64,000 bases of DNA, taken from Canna indica (Eukaryota > Streptophyta > Magnoliopsida > Zingiberales > Cannaceae). How positions within the stretch are numbered: the first letter of the stretch is position 1; every line of letters starts with the position of its first letter. The notes beneath the pieces were generated by a model that saw only the letters and a program-made list of their open reading frames with translations, did no database searches and was not told the origin of the DNA. The stretch covers positions 85,764,001 through 85,828,000 of the forward strand of contig CP136891.1 of the NCBI GenBank assembly GCA_034359265.1, read 5' to 3'. Position numbers and translations under genes: made by a program. This document shows positions 48,330 to 59,473 of this stretch, piece after piece.

Positions 48330-48683
48330 CTAAAACCCATTAATGTCCATGCTTAAATTGGACGTCTCCTCAATCTCAACTCCTTTGTTCAGGTCAATGT
48401 TGGGAACACTGAAAGAGATCAACTGAGATGGAGGAAGAGAGGGTTTCCCAGTTAAGAGCTGCACCAATCTCATGAACTCCTGAGGCCTTGCATGGATCAC
48501 CTCTGGTGTGTTTACGTGAACGATCAAAGGATTTTTCTGCTGCTGCTGCTGATCATTACAAGGCCTCAGCGGCTGCGGCCGCCGGCACAAACCAGACCTC
48601 ACTGACTTCTTCTTCATCATCTTTGGAGTTGGAAGAAGTACTCCTGAACTCTGACCACGCTGCTCTCCTGCAGATGAAGGCAT
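48330..48683 (-). CDS. VQ motif-containing protein (117 aa)
   Basis: Small plant regulator; VQ proteins bind WRKY transcription factors (and MAP kinases) in defence and development (family knowledge). Single exon. The core motif F-x3-VQ-x2-TG is visible as FMRLVQLLTG at about residues 69-78, preceded by PLIVHVNTPEVIHARP, typical of the VQ8-like subgroup. A basic N-terminal stretch (KMMKKKSVRSGLCRR) could act in nuclear import. A Gln run lies before the motif. The only Met that gives the basic region is 48683. Tail-to-tail with the reductase gene, 145 bp apart. Confidence 0.88.
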   Translation of the reverse strand: MPSSAGEQRGQSSGVLLPTPKMMKKKSVRSGLCRRPQPLRPCNDQQQQQKNPLIVHVNTPEVIHARPQEFMRLVQLLTGKPSLPPSQLISFSVPNIDLNKGVEIEETSNLSMDINGF

Positions 48684-48727
48684 CTTCTTGATCTCTGTCT
48701 GTAAGGAAAGTGTTTGCTGTGGACTTA

Positions 48728-48736
48728 TTATTTATA
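48728..48736 (-). promoter_or_regulatory. TATA box of the VQ gene
   Basis: TATAAATAA on the minus strand, about 45 bp upstream of the ATG. Confidence 0.5.
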
Positions 48737-48914
48737 CATGCAAGGTAGGTGAAGAGAATCAGAGATCAGGAATAGCATGGAAAGAACAAGTGAAGAAAGA
48801 GCAGAGAAGTGGCATGACGTGCCATTGTGTGAAAATATCGAGAATGTGCCGTCGAGGATGGAGACAAAATTAGGGTGATTAAAAGTATAATGTACTTAAT
48901 TAAGGTTGGATTTG

Positions 48915-48988
48915 TTGACTAGAAATTAATTATTTGAGTTGGTTGACATGTGTTTTGACTGCACTGTAAAGATTTTGTTAAGAGTCAA
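48915..48988. promoter_or_regulatory. W-box core cluster upstream of VQ gene
   Basis: Four TTGAC cores within 74 bp (48915, 48943 and 48955 on the plus strand; 48984 on the minus strand), about 230-300 bp before the VQ start. TTGAC is the WRKY-binding core, so WRKY feedback on a WRKY partner is plausible. Confidence 0.5.
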
Positions 48989-49758
48989 AGGAAGGCTTCT
49001 GCCAAAAGGAATAAAGAACTGGAGAACGGAAGGATCAAGGAAACGGGAAAGCTATGGACATGTATAAATATACGGCATGTATTGTCAGCAGTACATATAT
49101 AATAGGCGAGAGAAAAATTTACCCGATCTAATACCCACACCGAATACGCTGCCACGTGTCCTCGAAGTAAACATTAAGGTTGGAGATGTTTGCATCGAGT
49201 TAAAGCCAATTTATACCAGCATTTCCCTGTCAATTTGGTTCGGTTTAAATTGAACCTAAAAGACCCGGTCCAACTTGTTAACATAAAGCGTTGGCCGTGG
49301 AGTCAACTTAAAAAATGACAACCGAGGACATTTTGGTCACATCACTTTCCGTGTCAAACAAGTCAATTAGTCAATGCTTCTCTAGAAGAGGCCACTTGAT
49401 ATCTCATCATAGACATCTCCAAAGCACTTTACCGACTAAATACACTCTTATTCCATTGGTGCGCCATCCGGGACCCGCAATCACCTGACACGCCACGCGA
49501 GCAAAGCTGCTCCGGTGACGTGGTCAACGAAATCTGACACCACCGCCTCCCTCAAAGTACAAAAGCCAGAATTAGCTCGAGCCTTGGCTTTTCCCGGCCA
49601 TTCTCCTCCCCTCCCCTGTTTCCTTTTCGAACTTGTTCCTCTCCTCTCCTCTCCTCTCCTCCCAATCCTTTAGAATTCTTCTCCTCCTCCTTCTGCAAAT
49701 CTCTCCGGTACGTAAAAAAGTAATTCTCGGAGGGAGAAGAAAGAAGAAGAAGAAGAAG
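48989..49758. other. Divergent promoter region between VQ and small-protein genes
   Basis: A CACGTG G-box lies at 49153-49158. Further TTGAC/GTCAA cores are scattered to 49530. The last 150 bases are pyrimidine-rich with repeated CTCCTCTCCT, probably the 5' UTR of the plus-strand gene. Confidence 0.5.
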
Positions 49759-50090
49759 ATGGAGAGCGCCAACTGCATCGGATTCATGGCGGTCGTCGCC
49801 GTCTCCGGCAGCGTCGCCCTCGTTGCTCTGCAGCTCCACAAGCGCCTCTCTTCAGACTTCATCAAGAAGCTCGAATCCGAAATCGGTACGGCACCATCTC
49901 TGTGTTTCTTCCTCTGTATAATACATTCATCAACTTTGTGAGGTTTGAAGCGTTGACTTAATCTTCTTCTTCTCCTTCTTCAGGCAGAGCAAGAAACGGG
50001 CCGAAGAAGAAGGTGAGGTTCGCGCCGGACGTGATCGATCCGTCTTCGAACAACGAGGCGTACCGGAGGCGGCGAGCAACTCGGGTTTGA
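49759..50090 (+). CDS. Small membrane-anchored protein of unknown function (77 aa)
   Basis: I do not recognise a named family. Two exons, 49759-49885 and 49984-50090, GT-AG, phase 1. Residues about 6-26 form one hydrophobic segment (CIGFMAVVAVSGSVALVALQ), followed by a charged helix (KRLSSDFIKKLESEIG) and a basic tail with KKKVRFAPDV and YRRRR. The KKVRFA-D-V element is a conserved-looking patch that recurs in small uncharacterised plant proteins as I remember them. The tail probably faces the cytosol. The start Met follows a purine-rich AGAAGAAGAAG run. Confidence 0.75.
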
Positions 50091-51065
50091 CGTCAGGAAT
50101 CGTCGGTGAACTCGGCTGACACGATGGTGGCGGTGTGTAAATGGAACTGTGACGCCAGAGGGGGATCCAACACTTAGTTTTTTTTTCGGAGCTCTAATTA
50201 GTGCATGTAGTTAATGTAATTAATTAATGTAGTTAATTCGTGGAGGAGAAGTTGTGGAGGTCGTCCAATTAATACACATTAATTGATTAGTAATTTGTCA
50301 ATATAAATATCTATGACTAAATGATTGATGTCGAAATTAAGAACTCGAGTCGGTTGGACTCGCACCTCAACATATGCTTGCCCTTTTTCTATCAATTAGA
50401 GAGAGACAGACACATACGGGTATAGAATTAATCGAAATTCTATAAATATTTATGAGGAACTACAACATTTCCACTTATTACATTTAGGATGCAAAGATGA
50501 TGCTTTCAAATGTAAGAATGTGATAGCCAGCTTTGGCAAAGCATGATTTGATGCTGATCACTGTATGATAAAAGCTAAGAATAGAATCATGAAACTTAAT
50601 TACTTGTAAATGTAAATTACCAAGAATGTAGAAGTGGCAAAAAGATTGCCCCTGGAATGCTAGTTTTTTAAGCTTACAAGTAAGAAAGACATAATTAATT
50701 GGCATGGAATCTATCTATATATAATTAAAGCTTGTTGCTGAATCTTCCACGTAAAATATTACTCCCCAAAAGTCTATGCAGGAAAATGTCATTCATGATG
50801 CTGACTTATTAACTAATGTTCTTATATTTCTCATACTTTCTCCAGGATTAATTCTTCCTTTAATTAATTTGCTGTTATATATATTGGGCTTTGATAGTAC
50901 TAAATATGGCAATTTGGATTTTGCTGTTAATTATCCATTTGAAGGCCCACAAACAAAACTAGATTTAATGAATCGAATTAAGAGACCTGATGTGAGTTCA
51001 AAGTTAATTAAGTTAAATATATAAGAACATCAAAAGAAGATGCTTATGCCAGCGTGTACATAAAT

Positions 51066-51265
51066 GATATATTTGTTTTATTGGATAAAATATAATAGGA
51101 TTGGACAATAAAGAGAATAGATTAAATATGAATTTTTTTAATCCAGTGTACATCGGATATAATATCATTTTATATTTATTTTTCTCTAATCGATGCACTA
51201 AACAAATAATGAATATTAATCTATCCCTTATGACATTATCCATTATCCTATGAAGCAAACATACC
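51066..51265. mobile_element. MITE copy B (same family as 31313-31523)
   Basis: Right end GAAGCAAACATACC, the complement of GGTATGTTTGCTTC; internal GTACATCGGATATAATATCA and TCGATGCACTAAACAAATAA match copy A. The left end is more decayed. Confidence 0.65.
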
Positions 51266-52697
51266 CAAATAGTTCTCACATTGGAACCGTTTGGTTACCG
51301 ATAAGTGCAAATATTGAAAAAAATATTTGCATGCAAAAATAAATAATTGTGAATAGAATTTGCATCTTACTATTTGGTTACTTGCAAGTAGAGTTGCAAC
51401 TTTTATTTGCAAACTGTTGGTTGGCTGTAAATGAAAGGTGCAATTACGTACACTTGCAACTTGCATCTTCATATCTAGGTCTGACAATTTTGGTCTGATC
51501 CGATAGCCTGACACAATAAAATCGTGCTCGAGTCACTCGTTATCGTGCCGGACCAGGGATGTATGTCTGGCCTGACCTGATAGCCGGATAACCAGAGTCG
51601 AGAAAGGGGCGGCATGTTTAATTTTTCATAATCGTGCTAATGGGCCGGACCGTGACGACCTCAATTAGTTTTCATGTCGTGATGAGCCCGGGGTCTCAGA
51701 CTCAACTTTTTATCAGGTTGTGGTAGGACACCATCGGATGAGCTGCCCCAAAGATTGACAACACTCGAAAATACCCTATGTAGCAAAGGAGCTTAGATAT
51801 GTCGCTTCTAGTAATGGTAGTCGCTCGCATGGATGTTTGAAATGCGCAATCTAGAATTTATCTCGAGCACAAGTCGATCCACGAATCATCGGAGGAGTAA
51901 GCAAGGGCCGACGAGCGCCGAAAAAACCAATGACCTGGCCGAGAAAATATCATCCAAATCGATCAAACAATAATATGCAATAGAAGTTCGATATAATTTA
52001 GAAGCAATAATAAGTAAATAGAGGCAAAATGATAAATCTATCATTTGGCTGAATTGGCCCCAACAATAATTTATTGCCTACAATAGAATTGATCCGACCC
52101 AGAATAATATTATTTTATACTCTAAATCACCATGTAGTTCAATACTATATATTTTTATATTTTTTTAATTATTTATCAAAAATAAATTAATAATTTTTAA
52201 TTACGATATAATACTTAAAATATAAAATTCCTACCAAACGACATTACGCATAAAATATGACACTATCATCGCATTCAACACACTTAAATTAACAACTTTG
52301 GTGTTCATCCCATCTTCATATATCCAATGACTCTAAGTCGTCCAAATTAATTATTTTTTAATACTTAAATTATTATATTTATCGCTTGTAATCTTGTTTC
52401 GTGGGTTTTTTGAATCGTAATTTCTTTTGCGGCCGATAAATAATTAATATTAAAAACATAATTTATAAATAATAAATACTGCAAGAAATGTTTATACACA
52501 ATCAAACAAATTTATATGTCTATTTACTGCAATGAGAGCTACGGGGGGCAATCAAACGCTCCGCTTAACAATAAAGATGCAGCAGTAGGATGGCACATTG
52601 GATTGGAATGTCTAGAGCTGGAGTTAATTAATTAATCCTTGCTGTATGTTGTGCAGAAGTGAGCAGGGAACTCATCATCACATGGCATTGTTTCTTG

Positions 52698-52732
<35 letters not shown>
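52698..52732. repeat. (GAT)n microsatellite
   Basis: About 11 uninterrupted GAT units. Confidence 0.95.
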
Positions 52733-53705
52733 GCCATGCCCTGCCTCTATTTGTTGGCATTGTCTTTTTAAAGCATAATATCTCATTGTAAAAAGGACAA
52801 AGTATTACATGAGATATATAGCTGTTGACTCATCAATTAATTAATATTAACTTCATCAAGCCTCTTGTATATGATGAACATGTGCACTTCATTGTTAATT
52901 TACCAGTGTGACTAAACTATATAAGATGCCAAAACTAACTCCTCTTGTTCAAGGCTTTAACTAATTAGTCATAAAATTAAAAATGTTTTTACTGATTCGA
53001 TCAGTATGTTCAAGGCTATAAATTTGTTAAAGAAATAAAAATAAAAATTATTCTAAAATAAACAATATCAAAAGGCAAAACTCAACCTAATCCATTTCAT
53101 CTAGAAATACATAGCCAGATGGCATCCAGGGCCAACACAACAATACAAGTATATAGTAGTTCCACTACCTGCTGCCTTCACTGCAAAAGAAGATAACAGC
53201 AGGCCAAGCGTAGGATTCTTGACCTAAAAAGCTTTTTAGTCCTTCAATAACATCATGGTGTAGGGTAAACCCCTAACCTTCGGATCAGGTCGGATTTTGA
53301 AAGATGAAAAAAATTTGAATTTGACTTGACTCAATCCGATTACACTTGATCGGATTCAATCGATTTTTTCTTTAAATTCGATCTGACTCGACTAATGAAC
53401 CGTCCTAATCAATGGTTGCAAAGATATTCTGCTTCTTTTTTTGTTTCATTTATTTATTTACTGTAATCAATAATACAACGACAAGTAGACAAATCTCGAA
53501 CCACGAGTACAACATGATATATCTGGTCAAAAAGGGAACTGCTGATAAATAAATAGGAAATAAGAGTCAGAGGCTGCCCTGCAAACCTCGCATGGTCTTA
53601 TGATACTTGATTTTAGTTTTAAAAAATATATAGCATTAATTATTCTCCGTACCAAACAATTGTTTTCTTATGACTTCAATCCAAATATTTGTAATATTAT
53701 AAAAT

Positions 53706-54248
53706 TAGGAATGACAATTTAAACCGATTAATCAAATCGCAAAAGTCGATTTTGGATAGTGAATTTACGATTCGATTTCGATTTCGGATAGTAAAAACCA
53801 AAAATCGTTTAAAATCGATTTGATTTCGGTTATCAGGCCACCGTTTGTCAATAAACGAAGATTTGGTTTCGATTACCCGTTTTTTGCGGTTAACCAGTAT
53901 CCGAAACCGATAGTAATATCATTTATATTAAGTATAAAATCCAAAATTTGTTATCCTATTCCACTTACCCATTTACCCATAACTCATTACCCATTAAATC
54001 TTTGAACCGATTATTCATTTACTCAATGGTAATCAGTTAGTAAATGAATAATTGGTTCTATCTAAATCAAAAAAATTGATTTCGATTATCCGCGTATAAT
54101 CGAAACTGAGCCGATTTCTATTTCTGATCGATATAGGTTTTTGAAATTGATCGATTTCGATTTCAATTTCGATTAGCGAGTTTGAAAATCAATTTTGATT
54201 TCGATTAAATTTCTAAAAATGTGATTAATCGAGTTATTGTCATCCCTA
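53706..54248. mobile_element. hAT-type MITE with 8-bp target duplication
   Basis: Left end TAGGAATGACAATTTAAACC, right end (complement) TAGGGATGACAATAACTCG. Flanks TATAAAAT (53698-53705) and TATAAAAC (54249-54256) form an 8-bp duplication with one change. The interior is rich in CGATTTCGATTT and its complement, giving extended internal symmetry. 543 bp, non-coding. Confidence 0.85.
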
Positions 54249-54959
54249 TATAAAACGGTCTATAAACATGCGAAAATATTTTGTCATTTTGTTTATCATT
54301 GTTAAGCAGTTAAGAATAATGTAAATAGTGAAGCCACCGACGATCGACCAACATGTCTTTTTCCCACCAATTCCGAGAGGCGCACATTAATATCCAATAA
54401 TTGTCCATGTTAGAGCTGTAGCCACGGTTAGGGACATATTTAATTGAACGGTCGGATCATTAGTAGCTAATAGTGGAAGTGGCGAATTCAATCCAATATC
54501 CGCCGTTCACTTATTTTATGATTTGATTTAAATTTTGGACAATAATTTTAAAACTATTTGAATTTTGGTTTGATTTCGAGTAACTCGTCTCGAATATTCA
54601 ATATTCAATATCCAATATTCTGAGTAAGTCAACGTAGTTTGTTTGACACGAGAAATAATTTTTTTGCCTAAAATTATAATTCATATGAATTATTTTTTAT
54701 ATGTATTTTCAGTAAAGTATATAATTAAATAATTAGGAATAGATCATGTGTAAAGTTATAAATCAAATATTCAATAATCCAATAGCCAATGAACATGGAC
54801 CAGCTTTAGGGCATCTTTTAGGAATAAACCATTAACATGTCAAGGATGGTACTTGCAACAAGCTTTAGGACAACTAAAAATAATTTATTGGATTAATTCT
54901 ACTTAATTGTTAATCTAGGCAACATTATCATTAATTAAATAATAAAAAAACCACAGTGT

Positions 54960-55600
54960 TTGCTCAACTTCCCGAGTCCACGTTATCGAAATATGGAGTC
55001 GGCGAATTTTCAAAACTATAATATGAACTCAAAAATTCTCAAACTCATAACCGTTTTTTAGAATATCTAAAATGCTTATTACTTTTTGATTTCTCTCGAA
55101 ATATCATCTTCAGATAATTTTCAAGAATTTCTCTCAAATCAAAATCCAACTTAATATAATATTAGAATACATGATATTAAATGAACTAGATTATATTGTG
55201 CAAGAAACACATAATAATCATTACAATTAAAAATCGATAGAAGTCTAGTCGTTTGGAAAAAAATTAAACCTCTATCAATTTGTGAATGTAATGAGATTAT
55301 GCAATCATTTAATGCATAATTTAATTAGATTCACTGAATATTATGTGTTATAATCATCCGTTGCTTTCAAAAGAAACACAATTAGCATGTTTTGTTTGAA
55401 ACTTATTAAACTGTGCATTATGATATTCGGAGAGAAATCAATTAAACTTATTAGGAGAGAAAACAATAAGTAACGATATTACGATATTTTTTAAAAAATA
55501 TTATGAATTTAAAAAATTCTGAGTCGATAGTATATTTCTGGGAGTATTTTGAATCTACACTATGAATTCGAAAAATTGCTCAAATATAATTCAACTCGGT
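54960..55600. mobile_element. Degenerate foldback element
   Basis: A left segment around AAACTCATAACCGTTTTTTA and GCTTATTACTTTTTGATTTC has a decayed complement around 55470-55530. Ends are unclear. Confidence 0.4.
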
Positions 55601-57455
55601 CTCTAGATATAAACACACCAAATAAAGGTGCTTTTGTTATTAACGAGTTATAAATACTTCCTTATTTCAAGATCCGAATCAGGAGCTGCCCAATAATAGG
55701 CAAGATTTGCATGAGTGGACCAATTTTTCAAAGCCTTTTTTAAAATTGGACTAATATACAAAAAGGCGGCATGTAAAAATAAATCAGTCGGTTGGATGAT
55801 CGGATCCTCTCCCAATCTCATGAATCCAACCCTTTGCACTTCTCCCATCTCAACCCTCCCTTCGACCTCATCTCAAATATCGACCGTCCAATAACAAGAA
55901 CGAGAAAAATTCTAAAAATGCAAGGCCAAGCACTGATCACGACCCATACTTGGACAAATAGAACAAAAGAATAATACTGATAGCAAAAAAGGAGAATTTT
56001 CTTTTAGCATATATATACTCGCGGAAATTGCAAAAGGACATCTCTAAGAGCGACCATTTCCAATTTAACCCCTTGAATTTCTACAATTATTTATACGAGG
56101 TCACGTGTGGAAAAAGAGAAAAGAAAAAGGCTGAGTTATTTCAATAGAAAAAGACCTTTACTAGTTGCATACTCATCAAGATTAGCACCCACTTAATCTT
56201 TTATAAAAAGAATCAAAAAAGATTTCAGCATTCCATGACACCCCAACGAATTCATTTTTATAATTTTCACATTTTGTTCTCCTGTTGACTTGCAAACCAA
56301 ATTCCAAAAATTAGTAGGTGGATGCTACAAACTTTTATTTTAATTTATATTCCACTCCATAATTGCAACAAAACATGCCATTTATTTATCTATTTTCCTC
56401 CTCACATTTTTTTATTAATTCGAACACCCAACGCGGAGAGCCACCGACACCGGCACCTGCCGCCCTCCGCGCGACCCGACAAACGAGGAGCTCATCTGTC
56501 TACCCGTCGCTGGGATTCGTCCTTTGTCCAGTAGAAAGGAAGGTGGGAGAGCGGGTGAGACGAAACGGAGTACGAGTTGTGTTGGTTTAAGAGGGGGCCT
56601 ACTCGAGAATAAAAATGGAAAAGAAATCTCACCTAAGACTTATACGCACCAGCGAAGTCTACCGCATGTTTCCCTCAGGGGACCCGCCGCAGCGTGTCAC
56701 AAACGGCTGACCGCGCTCGTTCGCTACTCTCGGCAGGCGGTACGTCGCTGTCTACGTCTTGCACATAGATTTACTTACCCATCTTTTTTACCCTGTATTC
56801 TGCGTGCTTCCTTGTGGCCCCACCTCAATTAATCCAGCTAACCAATCAGGAAAGCCAACTCATAATTTGCACAGATATTAATTAATTTTAATTTGAATAA
56901 AAGAAGTGAAGAAACTTCGCACCCAAAACAAGCAAGCGAGAGGGGCAGGTGGAGTTACTGCGTCGTCGAGGTCGCAAGCAACGCCGACAGTTCGTCTCCT
57001 CTTATTAGCTATTTGCAATTGCCGTTCGCAAGTCCTTTTTAGTTGAACAGGGGGGTAAAATTACTCTTTTAGTTATGTTTTAATGTTTTATACGATGGAC
57101 GAACTTGGGTTTGAGGGTATTTGTGTCTTTTTATATGCTTGTAGCTAGATTTACCGCAGCTAAAGCGGTCGAGTTAAGATCACGAGACTGACCCAAGCAC
57201 GTGGGCCCCGCTATTACCAGCCTGTCGTGTTGCGTCTCTGCTAGCCACGTGTTCTTTTGGTTTCTCGGTGTGCTCGTCTTTCCACTGTCACACAGGTCTT
57301 CTTCTTCATCCCCTTCCTTCTCATTCTCTCTCCACTCCGCACAACACAGAGGAGAACGCAGAAGCCAGAAGAAGAGGAAGAAGAAGAGCAAAGAAAGAGG
57401 AGGAAAGGGCATAGGAAGAGTCTGACAGCGCTTCTCCTCTATCGCCGGCGTCCCA

Positions 57456-59473
57456 ATGGATCGCCACTCCCTCGGAGGCGCTACCGCGCTCCTCCTCGTG
57501 TTCGTCGTGTCCGTCGCCGCCGCTGTCTCGGCCTCCACTTCATCCTCTTCCACAGAAATGCCGGGATCTGACGCCTCGTCCGCCACATTGGCGACCGCGT
57601 CTTCCTCCGGCGGCGGGCAGATCAACTCCAACTCGGTGCTCGTCGCCCTCCTCGACTCGCACTACACCGAGCTGGCGGAGCTGGTGGAGAAGGCCCTCCT
57701 TCTCCCCTCCCTCGAGGCCGCCGTCGGCCGCCACAACGTCACCATTTTCGCCCCCCGGAACGAGGCCCTGGAGCGCGATCTCGACCCTGAGTTCAAGCGA
57801 TTCCTCCTCGAGCCGGGCAACCTCCGCTCCCTTCAGACGCTGCTCCTCTACCACGTCGTCCCCGTCCGCATCGCCTCTGACGCCTGGCCCGAGTCCCTCC
57901 TCCACCCTACTCTCGCCGGCGACCACCTCCACCTGGGGGACAAGAAGGTCGGCCTCGCCGCTGTAGTGCAGCCGGACGCGGTTATCCGGCCCGACGGCGT
58001 CATCCACGGCATCGAGCGGCTCCTCGTCCCCAGATCCGTGCAGGAGGACTTCAACCGGCGGCGCAGCCTCGCAGCTATCTCCGCCGTGCTCCCGACCGGC
58101 GCTCCGGAAGTGGATCCCCGCACCCACCGGCTCAAGAAGCCGGCGCCGCCCGTTCCGCCCGGCTCCCCACCCGTGCTCCCGATCTACGACGCGATGGCCC
58201 CCGGCCCGTCGCTGGCGCCGGCTCCCGCTCCCGGCCCTGGTCACGGCAAGCACCACTTCGACGGGGAGAGCCAGGTAAAGGACTTCATCCAGACCTTGCT
58301 CCTCTACGGCGGCTACAACGAGTTCGCCGACATCCTGGTGAACCTGACGTCGCTGGCGACGGAGATGGGGCGGCTAGTGTCGGAGGGGTACGTGCTGACG
58401 GTGCTCGCCCCCAACGACGACGCCATGGCGAGACTCACGGCGGACCAGCTCAGCGAGCCCGGCGCGCCGGAGGCCATCATGTACTACCACCTCATCCCGG
58501 AGTACCAGACGGAGGAGAGCATGTACAACGCCGTGCGCCGCTTCGGTAAAGTGCGCTACGACACGCTGCGGCTGCCGCACAAGGTGGTGGCGCGGGAGGC
58601 CGACGGCTCCGTCAAGTTCGGCTCCGGCGAGGGCTCCGCCTACCTCTTCGACCCCGACATCTACACCGACGGCCGCATCTCCGTGCAGGGCATCGACGCC
58701 GTCCTCTTCCCTCCCGACGAGGAGGCGCCGCCCACCTCCCTCCTCTCCCCCGCCGCCCGCAAGGCCGAGATCGCCCAGGTCAAGGCCAAGTCCAAGCTCA
58801 AAGCAAAGCTCAGAAGAGGTAATATTTACTTCCCTTCGCAATGTGTTCTTCCGTTGGTAGTTTCCGAGCACAGTCACCGGAATATTCCGGCAATATTCTT
58901 CTTCTATATTTAAATAAACACATCTACTTTATATATATATATATATATATATAGTATGTTAGAAGAATAATAATATAAATGTAAATAATTAGAAGAATAA
59001 TTGAGAGATTAGATGCTTAATTATATGCCTAGTTGTGCGTGCAACGTGGCATGCATTAATTGGTGCGCTAACGTTTGGTGAGGGCATGTGGGTACGTTAT
59101 GGCTCTCTGTCGGTGGAGTTTATGCAGTGCTTTATGGTGATTGGTGAAGGAACACTTTTCATAACCTTTTCCTTTTCCTTTCTTTTTCTTTTTTCCCTTC
59201 TTTTCTTTATATTTTTAATTTTTTAAATATTATATTATATATGGTTTATTTTTGTATCTTGTGATTAATTTCTGGTTGAAGTTGACCTTCTAACATACTA
59301 ATGAAAATGACAACATGGCATAATTATATGTTTATGTTTTCTAGCAATGCATGAGTTTGGACTAATTAAGCTGTGTATTTTTGTGTTAATTAAATGCAGG
59401 GAAAATGATGGAAATTGGATGCGGTTTTCTTGGGGTTTTGGGTCAACGTTCTCGCTTTGTCAGCTGCCAATAG
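57456..59473 (+). CDS. Fasciclin-like arabinogalactan protein, FLA15-18 type (478 aa)
   Basis: Secreted cell-wall/plasma-membrane glycoprotein thought to act in adhesion and wall organisation (family knowledge). Exons 57456-58818 and 59400-59473; the intron is GT-AG and phase 1. N-terminal signal peptide about residues 1-26; FAS1 domain 1 about 57-192 with the YHVVP box at 132-136; a Pro/Ala AGP-like stretch (APGPSLAPAPAPGPG) at 248-262; FAS1 domain 2 about 270-420 with YYHLIP at 343-348. N-glycosylation sites NVT (94) and NLT (296). There is no C-terminal hydrophobic GPI signal; the end GQRSRFVSCQ after the intron is the conserved tail of the FLA15-18 group, which supports the splice. Reading through exon 1 without splicing would give a different, non-conserved tail. 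Confidence 0.95.
58931..58954. repeat. (AT)n microsatellite in FLA intron
   Basis: About 12 uninterrupted AT units shortly after the donor site. Confidence 0.9.

Larger units (their letters stand above)
50091..57455. other. 7-kb gene-poor spacer
   Basis: Holds MITEs (51066-51265, 53706-54248, a degenerate one at 54960-55600), a GAT microsatellite and a moderately GC-rich, unassigned block at 56400-56850. 51480-51990 looks like decayed repeat sequence with no ends. 57130-57455 is the likely promoter and 5' UTR of the fasciclin gene, with CACGTG cores near 57198 and 57245. No other gene is supported. Confidence 0.5.

Noticed and set aside
56322..56832. GC-richer block with overlapping plus-strand frames
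   Set aside because: No start context, domain or codon pattern supports a gene; probably a decayed repeat or promoter-distal sequence.
57540..58877. Minus-strand open frames across the FLA exon
   Set aside because: GC-rich antisense shadows; the plus-strand frame has FAS1 domains, signal peptide and conserved tail.
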